Below the pieces are notes generated by a model. It made no database searches and was not told the DNA's origin. It was given only the letters and a program-made list of their open reading frames with translations. A program made the translations under genes and the position numbers. A stretch of 64,000 nt of DNA from Cupriavidus sp. D39 (GTDB taxonomy: Bacteria > Pseudomonadota > Gammaproteobacteria > Burkholderiales > Burkholderiaceae), in assembly GCF_026627925.1 (NCBI RefSeq), contig NZ_JAPNLE010000006.1, positions 248,001 through 312,000 of the forward strand, given 5' to 3'. This document shows, one piece after another, positions 16,642-29,824 of this stretch. Every line of letters starts with the position of its first letter. The stretch's first letter is position 1.

Positions 16642-17906
16642 GTGCGGGCGAACTGCAGATCAGCGGAGGCAATTGTGGTCGGAAACCATAAATCTGGACG
16701 TTATCCGCCACCCGACGGGCGGCAAGGGCGGCTCGCCGAAATACGCGAGTGGAAGATGGCGCGCTCGGCGCACGCCTACGTCCGCGGGAACACGGCACAC
16801 TTTTACGCATGGCTGGAGAGCCAGCGACCGGGATCTCTGCCGGACGGCCCAGGCATCTGGATCTGCGGCGACTGCCATATTGGCAATCTCGGCCCGGTGG
16901 CGGATGCCACCGGAGACGTTGCCATCCAGATCCGGGATCTCGACCAAACAGTGATTGGCAATCCGGTACACGACGTGATTCGGCTCGGCCTTTCGCTGGC
17001 GACTGCCGCGCGCAGTGCCAATCTGCCGGGCGTGTTCACCGCCCGGATGATGGGGGCGCTCATTGACGGGTATCAGCAGGCATTCGCCCTTCGTCGAAGC
17101 AAAGAAACGAGCAACGAACCGCGGCCAGCGGTCGTCCGGGTCGCGATGAAAGAAGCGCTGCACCGCTCGTGGCGCCAGCTGGCCAGGCAGCAGACCGGCG
17201 AGGCGAAACCCCATATCCCGCTGGGCAAACGGTTCTGGCCACTTTCAAACGAAGAAAAGGATCAGATCCATGCCCTCTTCGAGACTGGGGCCGGCACTTT
17301 GCTCGGATCGGTCCTGCGCCGCGAACCCGGCCAGGACGCGAGCATCAAGGTCCTCGACGCGGCGTATTGGGTGAAGGGATGCAGTTCGCTCGGCAGGCGC
17401 CGGTATGCGGTATTGCTTGACGTCGGGGCCGCATGTCCGGATGGAGGCGCCCCCTGTCTGGTTGACATCAAGGAAGCCGTCACCGCGGCGGCGCCACGAC
17501 ACGCCGGGCTTCGCATGCCGCGCAACAATGCCAGGCGGGTGGTGGAAGGCGCAAGGCATGTTTCCCTTTTCTGGGCGACCGGATGGCGGCCGCCCGCGTA
17601 GATGGCCGCGCCGTTGTCGTGCGCGAACTGTTGCCACAGGACCTGAAGCTGGAGGCCGACCGACTAACCGAGGCCGACGCTATCAAGGCTGCAAAATTCC
17701 TTGCGTTTGTCGTCGGAAAAGCGCACGCGAGGCAGATGGACGTAACGGCCCGGAAGCGCTGGCTCACGGAACTCCGGCCGAACCAGCCAAAATCGCTGGA
17801 TGCGCCGACATGGTTATGGCGTAGCGTGGTCGAGTTGATGAGCCGCCATGAAATTGGCTACCTGGAGCATTGCAGGCTGTATGCGCTCCATACGCCGCTC
17901 AGCTGA
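16642..17906 (+). CDS. DUF2252 family protein with an apparent frameshift
   Basis: A protein of about 420 residues related to the DUF2252 family, which has a distant kinase-like (aminoglycoside phosphotransferase-like) fold. Visible blocks are WKMARSAHAYVRGNTAHFYA, GIWICGDCHIGNLGPVAD, IQIRDLDQTVIGNPVHDVIR and, after the break, VVVRELLPQDLKLEADRL with FVVGKAHARQMD. The frame ends early at 17601 and the rest continues in the +1 frame. One extra C in the CCC run at 17564-17566 joins them without loss. The upstream start is uncertain; the first residues do not look family-like. Function unknown. Confidence 0.8.
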
Positions 17907-18101
17907 ATGGGACTGTGGGCAGGTCGTCTTCCCATGCCGCACACGAAGCGGTGACCAGCGATGCCATGAAGGGATGTCGATGAAATGTGGAGCATTTTCT
18001 GGTCAAAACGCCGATGGAGAAGTTCACGGGCCCCTTAACGGTGATGGGAAAGCACGTGCAGGGCGTGGACCTCTCGCGGAGTCGTTTCATAGGAGAGCGA
18101 C

Positions 18102-18599
18102 ATGAATGCCGTCGTTGTACTGTTCGGCGAAGGAAACACCCTCGACGTGCTGCAGATGGGGATGCGAGCCCTGGTCGTGTTCTTCATTGCCCTCGTGCTG
18201 ATCCGTCTGTCTGGGCGCCGCTCGTTCGGCCAGCGGGCGCCGTTTGACTATGTGGTGGTTATCCTCCTGGGAGCCACCCTGAGCCGGGCGATCGTCGGTG
18301 CATCCCCGTTTTTCGCCACGATGGTTGCGTCATTCGTGATCGTCATCCTGCATCGGCTGCTGGCATGGGCGTGCCTGTACTGTCGCCCGCTGGAGCGACT
18401 GGTCGTGGGCATCGAACGGGAAGTCTTCCGGAATGGCAAGTTCAACGAACGCGAAATGACTGCTGCGCTGATCACGGAGACCGATATTCAGGAATGCGTC
18501 CGCCAGACACTCGGGGCCTGCAACATGTCGAACGTGGTCGCGGCAATTCTCGAACGAAATGGGGAGGTGAGCGTTATCCGACGGAACGGAGAGACGTAG
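18102..18599 (+). CDS. DUF421 (YetF-like) membrane protein
   Basis: A 165-residue inner-membrane protein. Three hydrophobic segments (VLQMGMRALVVFFIALVLIR, FDYVVVILLGATLSRAIVG, FFATMVASFVIVILHRLLAW) are followed by a cytoplasmic domain with the DUF421 markers RNGKFNEREMTAALI and VRQTLGACNMSNVVAAILER. Members such as YetF and YdfS are linked to spore or stress envelope functions, with no defined activity. AGGAGAGCGAC precedes the ATG. Length and domains are complete. It follows the DUF2252 gene by 195 bp on the same strand. Confidence 0.9.
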   Translation: MNAVVVLFGEGNTLDVLQMGMRALVVFFIALVLIRLSGRRSFGQRAPFDYVVVILLGATLSRAIVGASPFFATMVASFVIVILHRLLAWACLYCRPLERLVVGIEREVFRNGKFNEREMTAALITETDIQECVRQTLGACNMSNVVAAILERNGEVSVIRRNGET

Positions 18600-18639
18600 C
18601 CCGGTCGCGCGGTGCAGATCATCGTCATGTCCTTACGCC

Positions 18640-19090
18640 GCCCCTCGACCCAGGTTTCCGCTCCTAGCATCCCGGTACCGGTACCGGTACCGGATCCGGT
18701 CGGATTCTTCGCCCCAATGCTGGGCACACAGCGCCTGTGCGACGGCTTTGCCGTCAATATCCGGCGCCCCGATGTCGAGCAATACGACGTCCGGCCGGAA
18801 CGTGTGGGCAGTCTGCAGTGCTTTCTCCCCATCGCTGGCAGTTTGCACGTCGTGTCGTGACAGTTCGAATATGGCGCACGCGGTCGCGTCACGGCTGTCG
18901 CTTACGACCAGGGCAACGCCGAGTGAGCGGGCGTCGCCTCACGAACGTCGTGTCTTTCAACTGTACCTGGATGGCTGGCGCGCGCCGCCGCGAGCGGCAG
19001 GCGTACCACGAAGGTGGATCCGCGACCGTCGCCGTCGCTCTGCGCCGTAGTGGCACCCCCATGCAGTTCAACTGCTGATTCGCCGCGGAC
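18640..19090 (-). pseudogene. Hybrid sensor kinase relic (HATPase end plus receiver)
   Basis: Read right to left, it encodes VELHGGATTAQSDGDGRGST and FVVRLPLAA, the last block of a kinase ATPase domain. After a poorly preserved linker come VQTASDGEKALQTAHTFRPD and VVLLDIGAPDIDGKAVAQAL, a receiver core with its Asp. Frames do not join and the receiver ends in a CCGGTA repeat. It is a remnant of a larger kinase. Confidence 0.75.
18672..18698. repeat. CCGGTA hexanucleotide repeat
   Basis: Four near-perfect CCGGTA units in a row, ending in CCGGAT. Inside the kinase/receiver relic it gives Arg-Tyr-Arg-Tyr repeats, so it probably expanded after the gene died. Confidence 0.8.
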
Positions 19091-19253
19091 TTGGCTCTGA
19101 TCGCATCACGGATGCCGCGCACCTCCCCGCGGAGATGCATTCATGGCATGAAACGCCGAACGACCCTATTCTCAGGAGCACGACGTTGCCTGGCCTGTGC
19201 CACGAGGAGGAGGCGGATGACCTCTTGGAAACCGGTTTGCAGCGGCGAAACTT

Positions 19254-19418
19254 GCCGAGACCGCTACCATGTTCGGTTCTGCGTTTCGGGAGCACTGGCT
19301 TGATGCCGCGCTCGCGTAGCTTCTGACGATGCAGTTCGGAATCGTAGCCGCGATCGGCGTAGATGACTTTGGGCTTCTGAAGTGGTCGGCCACGCACACC
19401 GCGAATCGGTGGAATCAC
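19254..19418 (-). pseudogene. IS5-family transposase relic, middle part
   Basis: Encodes IPPIRGVRGRPLQKPKVIYA, DRGYDSELHRQKLRERGIKP and VLPKRRTEHGSGLGKFR, the segment that leads to the catalytic Glu region of IS5-type transposases. The frame is lost after GKFR, where the family continues WVVERT. Confidence 0.85.
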
Positions 19419-19469
19419 GTCAACGAGCGGCAGCTGTGGGGTGACGTCGTTTTCGGTTCGCGCCGATCA

Positions 19470-19590
19470 GGGCATGGCCCCACAATTTCCGTCGTCGTCG
19501 CAATCGCTTCGAGCGCCGCGCTGACATTCACGAAGCATTCCTGAAACTTGGCTGCTCTCTCGTCTGCTGGAACATCTTCAGGCGCGCTGA
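19470..19590 (+). pseudogene. IS5-family transposase relic, C-terminal end, inverted
   Basis: On the opposite strand to the neighbouring relic, it encodes NFRRRRNRFERRADIHEAFL and KLGCSLVCWNIF before a stop, the usual C-terminus of the same transposase family. The two relics therefore face each other, implying an inversion or two insertions. Confidence 0.75.
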
Positions 19591-19830
19591 GCAGTCTTTA
19601 GCTTGGGCCGATACCGGCCACCGCGCCCCGATCGCAGGTGAGCAGAAGGCGCGATACGCCACGCTATCGGTGATGAGCTTGAACAGCCGGGCCGGCGTAT
19701 CCTGGACCTGCCATAGCTCGTCCAGGCGCAGCAGCAGCGCCTGCGGCGGCAGGCGATGTTCCACTCGATCGGCAAAGCCTTTCCGGCGGCGAGACGAGCA
19801 GCGCGGGCAGCTCCCGCAACGCGCCTGCCT

Positions 19831-22137
<2,307 letters not shown>

Positions 22138-22548
22138 GGCGAATCCTGAAATGAGGCTCGGCAGAGAAAAACCGGGAGGCCTCATCCAAGGCAGATAGCG
22201 TGCCGGCACCGCAGCGGCATCCGCAAGATGCCCGACGGCGGCCTGTCGCGCGCACTTTCGCCTTTGCGCGTCCGTGGCCTTGGCACCTTCTTTTTCCTGG
22301 CACGACACGTGCGTTTTACATGGAGATGTAATTTGTGCAGCAAGCCGTGCCGTTGCTGTAGGCAGGCGCCGACAAGCATTCGCGCAATCTCCCTACAGCA
22401 TGCGAACGCGCGCATTCGTACCATTGAGGGGTGGCCAGTGCAGGGCGCACAGGAGAGCCAGGTACCGGGTCCGCTTTAACGAATTGTCGTCTTCACGGCG
22501 CCATTCTGTTTTGCATCTCCAAATCGTCCGCCTTTTCTAGGAGCTGAC
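22138..22548. other. Divergent intergenic region between catalase and DUF2383 genes
   Basis: 411 bp that must hold the promoters for both genes. The DUF2383 ribosome binding site (TAGGAGCTGAC) lies at the right end. No operator or hairpin stands out. Confidence 0.45.
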
Positions 22549-22997
22549 ATGGCTGACAAGAATATTTCCGTATTAAATGACCTGATTGAAGTTTCGAGTG
22601 ATGGCCAGCAAGGCTTTCTCAAGGCAGCCGAAGACGCGCAGAACCCCGAATTGAAGTCGCTGTTTTCCAGCCGTGCCGCTGAGATTGCCGCGGCAGTATC
22701 GGAACTCCAGGCGCAGGTGACTATGCTCGGCGGCAAGCCGGAGGAGCATGGCAGCGTGACCGGCGCGCTACATCGCGGTTGGGTCAGCCTGCGCACCGCG
22801 GTGGCTGATCGCAACGACCTTGCCATCCTGGAGGAAGCCGAGAAGGGCGAGGACGTGGCCAAGAAAAAGTACGCCGATGCGCTGCAAGAAACGGAACTGA
22901 GCCTCGACATTCGCGCGCTGGTGGAGCGCCAGTACCAGGGGTGCTGCGCAACCACGACCAGATCCGCGACCTGCGCGACCGCTATCGCGCGGGCTGA
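22549..22997 (+). CDS. DUF2383 / PA2169-type four-helix-bundle protein
   Basis: About 149 residues forming a ferritin-like four-helix bundle. Visible helices are VLNDLIEVSSDGQQGFLKAA, LFSSRAAEIAAAVSELQAQV, GALHRGWVSLRTAVADRN and DVAKKKYADALQETELSL. It ends, after a one-base frame correction, in VLRNHDQIRDLRDRYRAG with a stop at 22995-22997. The correction is an added G in the GGGG run at 22938-22941. As read, the last 20 codons are nonsense ending at 23004. Members are small stress-associated proteins with no known reaction. AGGAGCTGAC precedes the ATG. Confidence 0.85.
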
Positions 22998-23035
22998 GGC
23001 CTGACACCACGCCTGATGAAGTAGCGCGGCAAGGC

Positions 23036-23213
23036 AGGACGCGGATGGGCTGGTGTTGAGCCGGAATACGGGCGCCGAGCGCTTTTCGAACGATCGGACA
23101 GTCCGTCGACGTGATCTTCTGCGCGCCGGACCGCGAGCAGGGCGTCCCGGCGGCAGAGCGCGCGCGCTAACAGCGCGGGACGGGACAAAGACCAACGCCG
23201 GGCTCATTCGACG
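23036..23213 (+). pseudogene. PAS-domain relic copied from the CheB-CheR kinase family
   Basis: DNA aligns closely with 13328-13510 inside the large kinase: GACGCGGATGGGCTGGTG opens both, and the CGACCGCGAGCAGGGC and GCGGAGCGCGCGCGC-type blocks follow with point changes and a small deletion. An in-frame stop and frame changes make it non-coding. It is a fragment of a paralogous kinase rather than a random match. Confidence 0.8.
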
Positions 23214-23340
23214 CGAAGAGTGGCCTTCATGGTCGGATGCAAGGTGCAGAGGTAAGGGGAAACGCCGGTCTTCTTGGCTATGTATCTCCAAGATTTTCCC
23301 GGTCCGATGATCTTCGAGTCGAATTCTCCCGATTGTGCCG
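23204..23340 (-). pseudogene. Cupredoxin (plastocyanin-like) C-terminal relic
   Basis: Encodes SGEFDSKIIGPGKSWRYIAK and GVSPYLCTLHPTMKATLRVE with a stop: the type-1 copper loop Cys-x2-His-x2-Met and final strand of a periplasmic cupredoxin. The N-terminal half, with the first His ligand, is not readable in the same frame. It could be an intact small gene damaged by an indel. Confidence 0.6.
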
Positions 23341-23986
23341 GTGGTGCTTGTCTGGAACGCGCACGTCGCAGCCATGCCCCGCTGGGGAGATCCCAGTTAT
23401 CTGCAGATGCTGCGACAGATGGCCGCCGCGCCGCAGATGCCACCGCAAGGGCGTGCATGCATCGAGACGCTCTCGCGCCGATGGCGGGAGAAGTTCTCCG
23501 ACGCCAAATACTGCGTTGGAGAATGGCACGTCAGGATCAAGCATGACGATACCCTGAGCTTTCTTTGCGACGCCCGGGACGCGCCGAGGCGGTAGTCCGT
23601 CGTCGCGCGCACTGTAGGTGCCTGCACTCCATGAGACGGGGCGATTTGTGGACCAGGAACTGTCCAGGCCCAAGGTCGGTCGCTCGCTCGAGGAGGAAGT
23701 GTAGGAGGGGAGGCGGGAGGGCAGCGTACCAATCCACCCAAGTTATCAGCGCAAGGAAGGCCGCGATTGATCAACGCAAGGTCTTGACACGTGTGGAGAT
23801 TTGAGCGGCCGCCGTCCGGATCATTTTTCGATCCTCGCTTGGCTCTCATGCCCCTGTCCGATTTGTTCCCTACGCTTACCGAATATCTGCACACCAAGGT
23901 TTTTCACGATCTTGCCCGCCATCCCGAACGTCCCGCTGCCTTGGGGTTGGCTCCTTGCTTTTGGTGACGAGTGGCGGACGGCACGC
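23341..23986. other. Unassigned region with several competing ORFs
   Basis: 646 bp with overlapping open frames on both strands. It may include the lost 5' part of the cupredoxin gene. No other family is recognisable. Confidence 0.35.
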
Positions 23987-25956
23987 TCAGGCGTCGAGCC
24001 CTTCGAGCCCGTCGAGCAAGCGCGTCAGCTCGTCGAGGTCGGCGGGCTTGACCAGATGCAGGTCGAACCCCGCTTCGAGCGTGCGCCGCTTGTCTTCGGG
24101 CTGGCCGAAGCCCGTCAGCGCCACCAGCTTTGCGCCGCTCAGTTCGGGCAGGGCGCGCAGGCGCCGCGCGGTCTCGAAACCGTCCATCGCCGGCATGCCC
24201 AGGTCGAGCAGAATCACGTCGGGGCGCACGCTGGCCGCGCGCGCCACCGCGCTCTGGCCGTCCGAAGCCGTAACCACAGTATGGCCCAGCGTTTGCAGAA
24301 TCATCCTCATCGCTTCGAGTGCATCGATGTTGTCGTCCACCAGCATGACGGTGCGCCGCGGGCCTCTGTGGGGCGCGCCCATGCCACTGGGCGGATGCCA
24401 GCACTGCCAGGGTTCCACCGGCAGCACCACGATGAACGTGCTGCCTTCGCCGGGGCCGGGGCTTTCCGCGTGGATGCGCCCGCCATGCAGGCGCACCAGC
24501 TTCTGTACTAGCGTCAGACCGATACCGGGGCCGTCCCGCAAGGCGGAGCCACGCTGCGCGTCGGCACCTGTTTCGTCACCGGTGGCGTCGTCCGGTGCCA
24601 GCGGGTCGAACAGCCGCCGCTGCATGGCCTCGGATAAGCCGGCGCCGTTGTCGCGCACGCGCACGGTCACATCGCCCTCCTGCGTAGTGGCCTCCACGGA
24701 GATCTGCCCGCCTGCGGGCGTATATGTGGCCGCGTTATGCAGCAGGTTGCTGAAGATTTGCGTGAGCCGCACCAGGTCCCCCGCACCGGCAGCGGCTGCT
24801 CCGGTAGCGAGAGGCGCAGCATGTGGCCGTTCGCCTCAAGGAGCGGGCGCACGGTTTCCACGGCAGTATTCAGTGCCGAGCGCAATTCCACGAGGTCCTG
24901 CCGCAGCGTGATCTTTCCCTGGTTGAAGCGCGAGATGTCGAGCAGTTCGTCAACCAGCCGTGTCAGGTGATGCAGCTGGCGCCCGATCACGTCGCGCGCG
25001 CGGAACATGTCCTCGCGCGAGGGCGAGAGCTGCTGCAGCAGGTCGGCGGCGCTGCGCATCGGTGCCAGCGGGTTGCGCAACTCGTGCGCCAGCATGGCGA
25101 GGAACTGGTCCTTGCGGCGTTCCTCGTCGCGCAGCGCGCACAATGCGCGGTTCTGCGTTGTGACGTCCTGGCAGATGCCTGCCACGCGCAGCGAGCGGCC
25201 ATCCGCGCCGGAGCGGCTGCGGACCGGGAACGCGCGTCCGCGGATTTCGCGAATCTCGCCGCCCGGCCGTGTCAGCTGAAATTCGATATCCATCCTGCCA
25301 TTGCGCAGCATGTCCGCGAATGCGCCTTCCACTCGCGGCCGGTCTGCCAGTGGCACGCGGTCGAGACAGCGGCCTGGATTATCCAAGACTTCCTCGGCCG
25401 CGTGGCCTAGGAGCGCGGCAAACGAAGGACTGACGAACAGCAGTCGTTTCTCGCCGGGGTCCAGGATCCACACCACATCGGCCAGGGATTCGGCCAGCTG
25501 GCGGAACATGTCCTCGCTTTCGTGCAGTGTCTGCGTCGTGCGCCGAAACGCATCCTCGGCCCCGCGCAGGCGCAGCAGTGCGTTGATGCTGGACAGGACT
25601 TCCTCTGGTTCCGCCGGCTCCACAAGATAGCTGTCTGCACCGCAGTCGAGCGCCAGCACACGCTGTCGTGCATCGGCCAGCCCGTTCGATGTCAGCAGTA
25701 TCAGCGTGCGCGCGGTGTCCGGATCACTCTTGAGAAGCCGACAGACCTCGAGGCCGCCGATATCGGGGAGCCTCATGCCAAGCAACACGAGTGCTGGCGC
25801 ATGCTGGCGTACAAGCGACAGGGCCGCCTGGCCGGTGGTGGCTTCGAGTACCGAGAACTCCGCGCGGTGCAGGATTCGGCTCTTGACGTAACGAGGGCCA
25901 TCGCGATCCTCCACATTGAGGATCAGCGGGCGGTTCGTGATGGCGGGCGTATCCAT
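23987..25956 (-). CDS. Hybrid histidine kinase: degenerate receiver, PAS, HisKA, HATPase, receiver
   Basis: About 656 residues once one frame break is repaired. Order: N-terminal receiver-like domain (LILNVEDRDGPRYVKSRILH) whose phospho-acceptor position is Gly60 (VLLGMRLPD) instead of Asp; PAS (FRQLAESLADVVWILDPGEK); HisKA (FLAMLAHELRNPLAPMRSAA); HATPase (NLLHNAATYTPAGG, then GPGIGLTLVQKLVRLHGGRI); and a C-terminal receiver with Asp intact (VILLDLGMPAMDGFE). The break lies at CCCCC 24778-24782, where one more base joins LPVRG to DLVRLTQIFSNLL. Cytoplasmic, no transmembrane helix. The start is separated by 5 bp from the stop of the small gene at 25962, suggesting a shared transcript. Confidence 0.88.
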
Positions 25957-25961
25957 GGCGT

Positions 25962-26208
25962 TCAGACGTCAAGCGCCTCCTTGGTCTGGCGTTTGGCTTT
26001 GTCGGCTTCCTTAGCCCTCTTGGCATCGGCGGCCTGCTGCTCTTCCAGTGCGGGGGCGCCAGCGTGGCGTGTGCCTGGCCGCCGATGGCGGGCAACGGTG
26101 CGCCTGGCAACAGTAAATGCCGCAACGGACACATCGGGCGCGAAGCCTGTGGGCCGTGGGGGCTAGCAGGCGAGTCCCCGCAAGCAGTCGGCTGAATCGG
26201 TATGGCAT
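25962..26208 (-). CDS. Small protein with Lys/Ala-rich charged tail
   Basis: The 3' part reads APALEEQQAADAKRAKEADK followed by AKRQTKEALDV and a stop, clearly coding in composition. The 5' part, from an ATG at 26208 (MPYRFSRLLAG), is in a different frame, so at least one indel or a different start is needed. It lies immediately upstream of the hybrid kinase. Function unknown. Confidence 0.4.
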
Positions 26209-26285
26209 GGGGGTGTCCCTCCACTCCTGGTCCGACGCGAAAAAGGGCGTTCTTGCCAGGAAGTGGCAAGAAGCGTGCCGTAGCG

Positions 26286-28923
26286 TCAGCCGCGCGCCAG
26301 GCCTGAAGCCGCACGCGTGATGACCTGCCGCGTGTCGGCATAGCCGTCCCAGGCATCGTGCGACTCCAGTTCCTCGAGACGCGGGCCGACGTTGCCGACG
26401 TTCCACTGGGCGGCGCTGCGCAGCCCGTCCAGTTCATCCCATGCGATCGGGATCGACACGCCCAGGCCGGGGCGCGCACGCGCCGAGAACGCGGCCACGG
26501 TAGTGGCCCCGACGCCGTTGCGCAGGTAATCAATGAAAATCTTGCCAATGCGATTGCGCGCGCCGCTCTTTGCAACAAAGCGCTGCGGGATGGTTGCGGC
26601 GATATGCAGCACCACCTTGTGCGCAAAATCCTTCACTTCGTCCCAGCCGGCGCGTGGGGTGACTGGCACGACCACATGCAGGCCCTTGCCGCCGCTGGTC
26701 TTCACGAAGCTGGCCAGGCCCAGCTCGAGGAACAGTGCCCTGACCAGCGCGGCCGCCTCGCGCATGCGCGGCCAGGGCACGCCTTCTCCGGGGTCGAGAT
26801 CGAAGATGATGCGGTTCGGCTTATCGATGCTGCGCTTGTTCGCATTCCACGTATGGAACTCCACGACATTGAGCTGCGCCGCCGCAATCAGCCCCGGTGC
26901 CGACACGATCTCCAGCAGCGCCGGATGGCCAGGCCATAAGCTTGCGTTCAGCATGTTGATCCCTTCGACATGCAGCGTGTCGCCGTGCCGCTGGAAGAAC
27001 TGCTGCCCTTGCACGCCGCCCGGTGCGCGCACCATGGCGATTGGGCGTCCGCGCAGGTGCGGCAGCATCAGCGGTGCGACGCGGTCGTAGTAGCGAACCA
27101 GCTCGCCTTTGGTGATGCCGGTTGATTCGTCGATCACGCGATCGGCGTGGCTGATCGCCACCTTGCCGGTTGCGGCGGTGAGCTTGCCCTTACCGCGCTT
27201 TACACCGGCCGGCTCCCTGGCCTGTTCGACCGCTATGCCGGCCGCGGGCTTGTCGGTGCGCAGCCCGTGGAACACGGAATGCCGCACGCGCCCTTCGCGC
27301 GTCCAGGAGCCAAACGATACTTCGGCCACCAGTTTTGGTCGCACCCAATGTCCTTTCACCGACGCGGGCAGCGCATGGAACGGCGGCTTGTCCGCCCGTA
27401 GCGCATTCAGTTGCGTGCGCAGGTTGCCGAGCGTACGGGTGTCGAAGCCGGTGCCGACGTTGCCCGCGTAGCGCAGCTGGCCGCTGGCATCGTGAATGCC
27501 AAGCAGCAACGCACCGATGCCCTGGCGGCTGCCCTTTGGGTCGGTAAAGCCGCCCACCACGAACTCCTGGCGCAGCGTGCATTTGAGCTTGATCCAGGTA
27601 TTGGTGCGCGCGCTGACATAGGGCGCGTCGGCCCGTTTGCCGATGACGCCCTCTAGCTTCATGCGGCAGGCCGCATCCAGCATGTCGGCGGCACTTGCTT
27701 CGAATTCCTCGCTGAAGCGCAGCCGCGGCGCCATATTGCTTTCGAACAGACGGCGGAGCAGCGCGCGCCGCTCCGCCAGCGGAACCTTGCGCAGGTCATG
27801 GCCGGCGTAGAACGGCAGGTCGAACACGAAGTACTGGATGGTGTCGGCATGCGCCGTCTCAAAAGCGTTCTGCAACGCCTGGAAGTCCGTCTCGCCGTGT
27901 TTGCCCATCACCACGATTTCGCCATCCAGCCAGCCGTCCGGCAGCCCAAGCGAGCCGACTTCCTTCGCAAGCGCCTTCAGCTTCGGGGTCCAGTCGTGGC
28001 CCTGCCGCGTGAAGAGCCGCACATCGCGGCCGTCGATGCGCGCCAGCAGGCGGTAGCCGTCGAACTTGATCTCGTAGCGCCACGCATCGCCGTCTGCGGG
28101 GGTTCTCGACCAGCGTTGCGAGTTGCGGCGCCAGCGCGAGCGGCAGCGTTGCCTTTTTGGCGCCGCGCGGAAGCGCAAGCGCGGCCGCGGATTTCTTGTG
28201 GCCACTGGCGGTTGTCTTGCCTGCGGCTTTCGTTGTCTTGCGTGTGGCGCTGCGTGCCGTCCCGGCGAGCACGCTGTCTGGCAACGCTTCCACCACGTCA
28301 AACTCCGATGCTGGCTGCGCGTCTTCGTCGCGCTCCTTGATCAGCAGCCAGGCGTCCTGCTCCTTCTGCCGGCTGCCGTGCATGCGTACCAGCGCCCAGT
28401 GTCCGTGCAGCTTTTCTCCGCGCAGCTCGAACTTCAGCTTGCCGGCGCGGTAGGCGGCGTCCGGATCGGCTTCAGGCACCCACACGCCGCGGTCCCAGAC
28501 GATGACGGTGCCGGCGCCATAGTGGCCCGGCGGAATCACGCCTTCGAAGTTGGCATAGTCCAGCGGGTGGTCTTCCACATGGATGGCCATGCGTTTGTCG
28601 GCGGGGTCCAGGCTCGGGCCCTTGGGTACGGCCCAGCTCTTGAGCGCGCCGTCCAGTTCCAGGCGGAAATCATAGTGCAACCGTCGCGCGGCGTGTTTCT
28701 GGATCACGAAGGAGAGGGTGTGTTCGTGCTTGCGCGTGCCGCTCGTGCGTTTTCTCGCGGCCGGTGTGCCGCTCGGTTCTGGCGTTGCGCTGAAATCGCG
28801 CATGCGCTGGTACTTGCCCAGCGTGCCAGCGGATCGGGTGCCTGTGGACCTTTTGGCCGGCGGGCGTTTCCGGACGGCGGCAGCGCGGCCGTTGTCCAGC
28901 TTCTCACGGGTGGTCCTGGGCAT
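26286..28923 (-). CDS. ligD: ATP-dependent DNA ligase D (phosphoesterase-ligase-polymerase)
   Basis: About 879 residues after repair of one frame break. This is the three-activity enzyme of bacterial non-homologous end joining. The N-terminal 3'-phosphoesterase domain has FVIQKHAARRLHYDFRLELD and HVEDHPLDYANFEGVIPPGH. The central ligase domain has the nucleotidyl Lys motif EIKFDGYRLLARI and GWLDGEIVVM. The C-terminal primase-polymerase domain has RIIFDLDPGEGV and KTSGGKGLHVVVPV. At the GGGGG run 28098-28102 one extra base joins ATLVENP to ADGDAWRYEIKFDGYR. No ku gene occurs in the window, which is unusual because ku is often adjacent. The start has a poor ribosome binding site. Confidence 0.93.
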
Positions 28924-29354
28924 GGCGGTGCCTGTTGATTGGACATGGATGGGATTTAGCTTATGCGGTACGTGGCGCGACGGAAATCGGCGCTGGTCCT
29001 ACAGGCACGTTCATGCGGCTAGCATGTGGTTCTTACCGGGTGTTGTAAATCCTGGTGCTGCAGCGCTGCAACGGATGCGGCTCCCTGCCGGGAACACTCC
29101 TTGCGTGATTCCGGCTGTTACACAGATGAGGCCCGGCTGCGCGCCGCCACTAGCGGCGCGCCCTGCTGCGACATGGCACGGTGTCGGCCTGACACCACTT
29201 ATCTCCTTCCTCACTTGCTGAACATGCGGCGTACAGGCCGCCAGCGCCTATCATGCAATGGCTGCGTGTCAGTCTGTGACGGACGGCGCGGCCCCGTTTC
29301 GGGTACTGAACGGACACGCCTCCGCATGCAGCGCAACTACCAGGCGGCAGTTTT
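28924..29354. other. No gene supported
   Basis: 431 bp upstream of ligD. No coding sequence is recognisable; it should contain the ligD promoter. Confidence 0.45.
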
Positions 29355-29617
29355 ATGATTCCGGCATCGCTGCCGGCATTGACCAACGCGCGGCCCGTAC
29401 TTCCGGAACTGTCTGCGGCTATTCAGTCTGAAACTACGTACAGCGGCAGTGTCGAGACAACCGGCGAGGCAAACAGGCAGGCGAGCGCGCACTCGGGCCC
29501 GCAACCGGGTACGCCGGCCCCCGATCCTGAAATCGAGCGCTATCGACAGATGCTCGGCGCGAGCTGGAAGGCTACGCCGTCTTCGTGACCACCACCGACG
29601 GCCATGTGCAAACCTAG
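29355..29617 (+). CDS. Hypothetical protein with an apparent frameshift
   Basis: Starts MIPASLPALTNARPVLPELS and runs through a Gln/Pro/Thr-rich middle to DPEIERYRQML. With one more G in the GG at 29556-29557 it continues RELEGYAVFVTTTDGHVQT to a stop at 29615-29617, about 87 residues. The tail in that frame is much more natural than the one read directly. No family recognised. Confidence 0.35.
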
Positions 29618-29824
29618 CCAGAGATCGCGGGCAGCCATATCGTGTCTGTTTGCGCCCGCCGACATCCGCAATCCAGCGAAGCACCAAAAAAACGACAAGC
29701 GCCAGAGCTCAGACCTTGTGGTTGATCTGCCCGGACGGGCGCTCGGCCGGCCGGCATAGCACCCGCGCCGCTGGACGGCGGCTGGCGACGCAACCATTCA
29801 GCAAGACGCGCCGGTCCGCCACCT

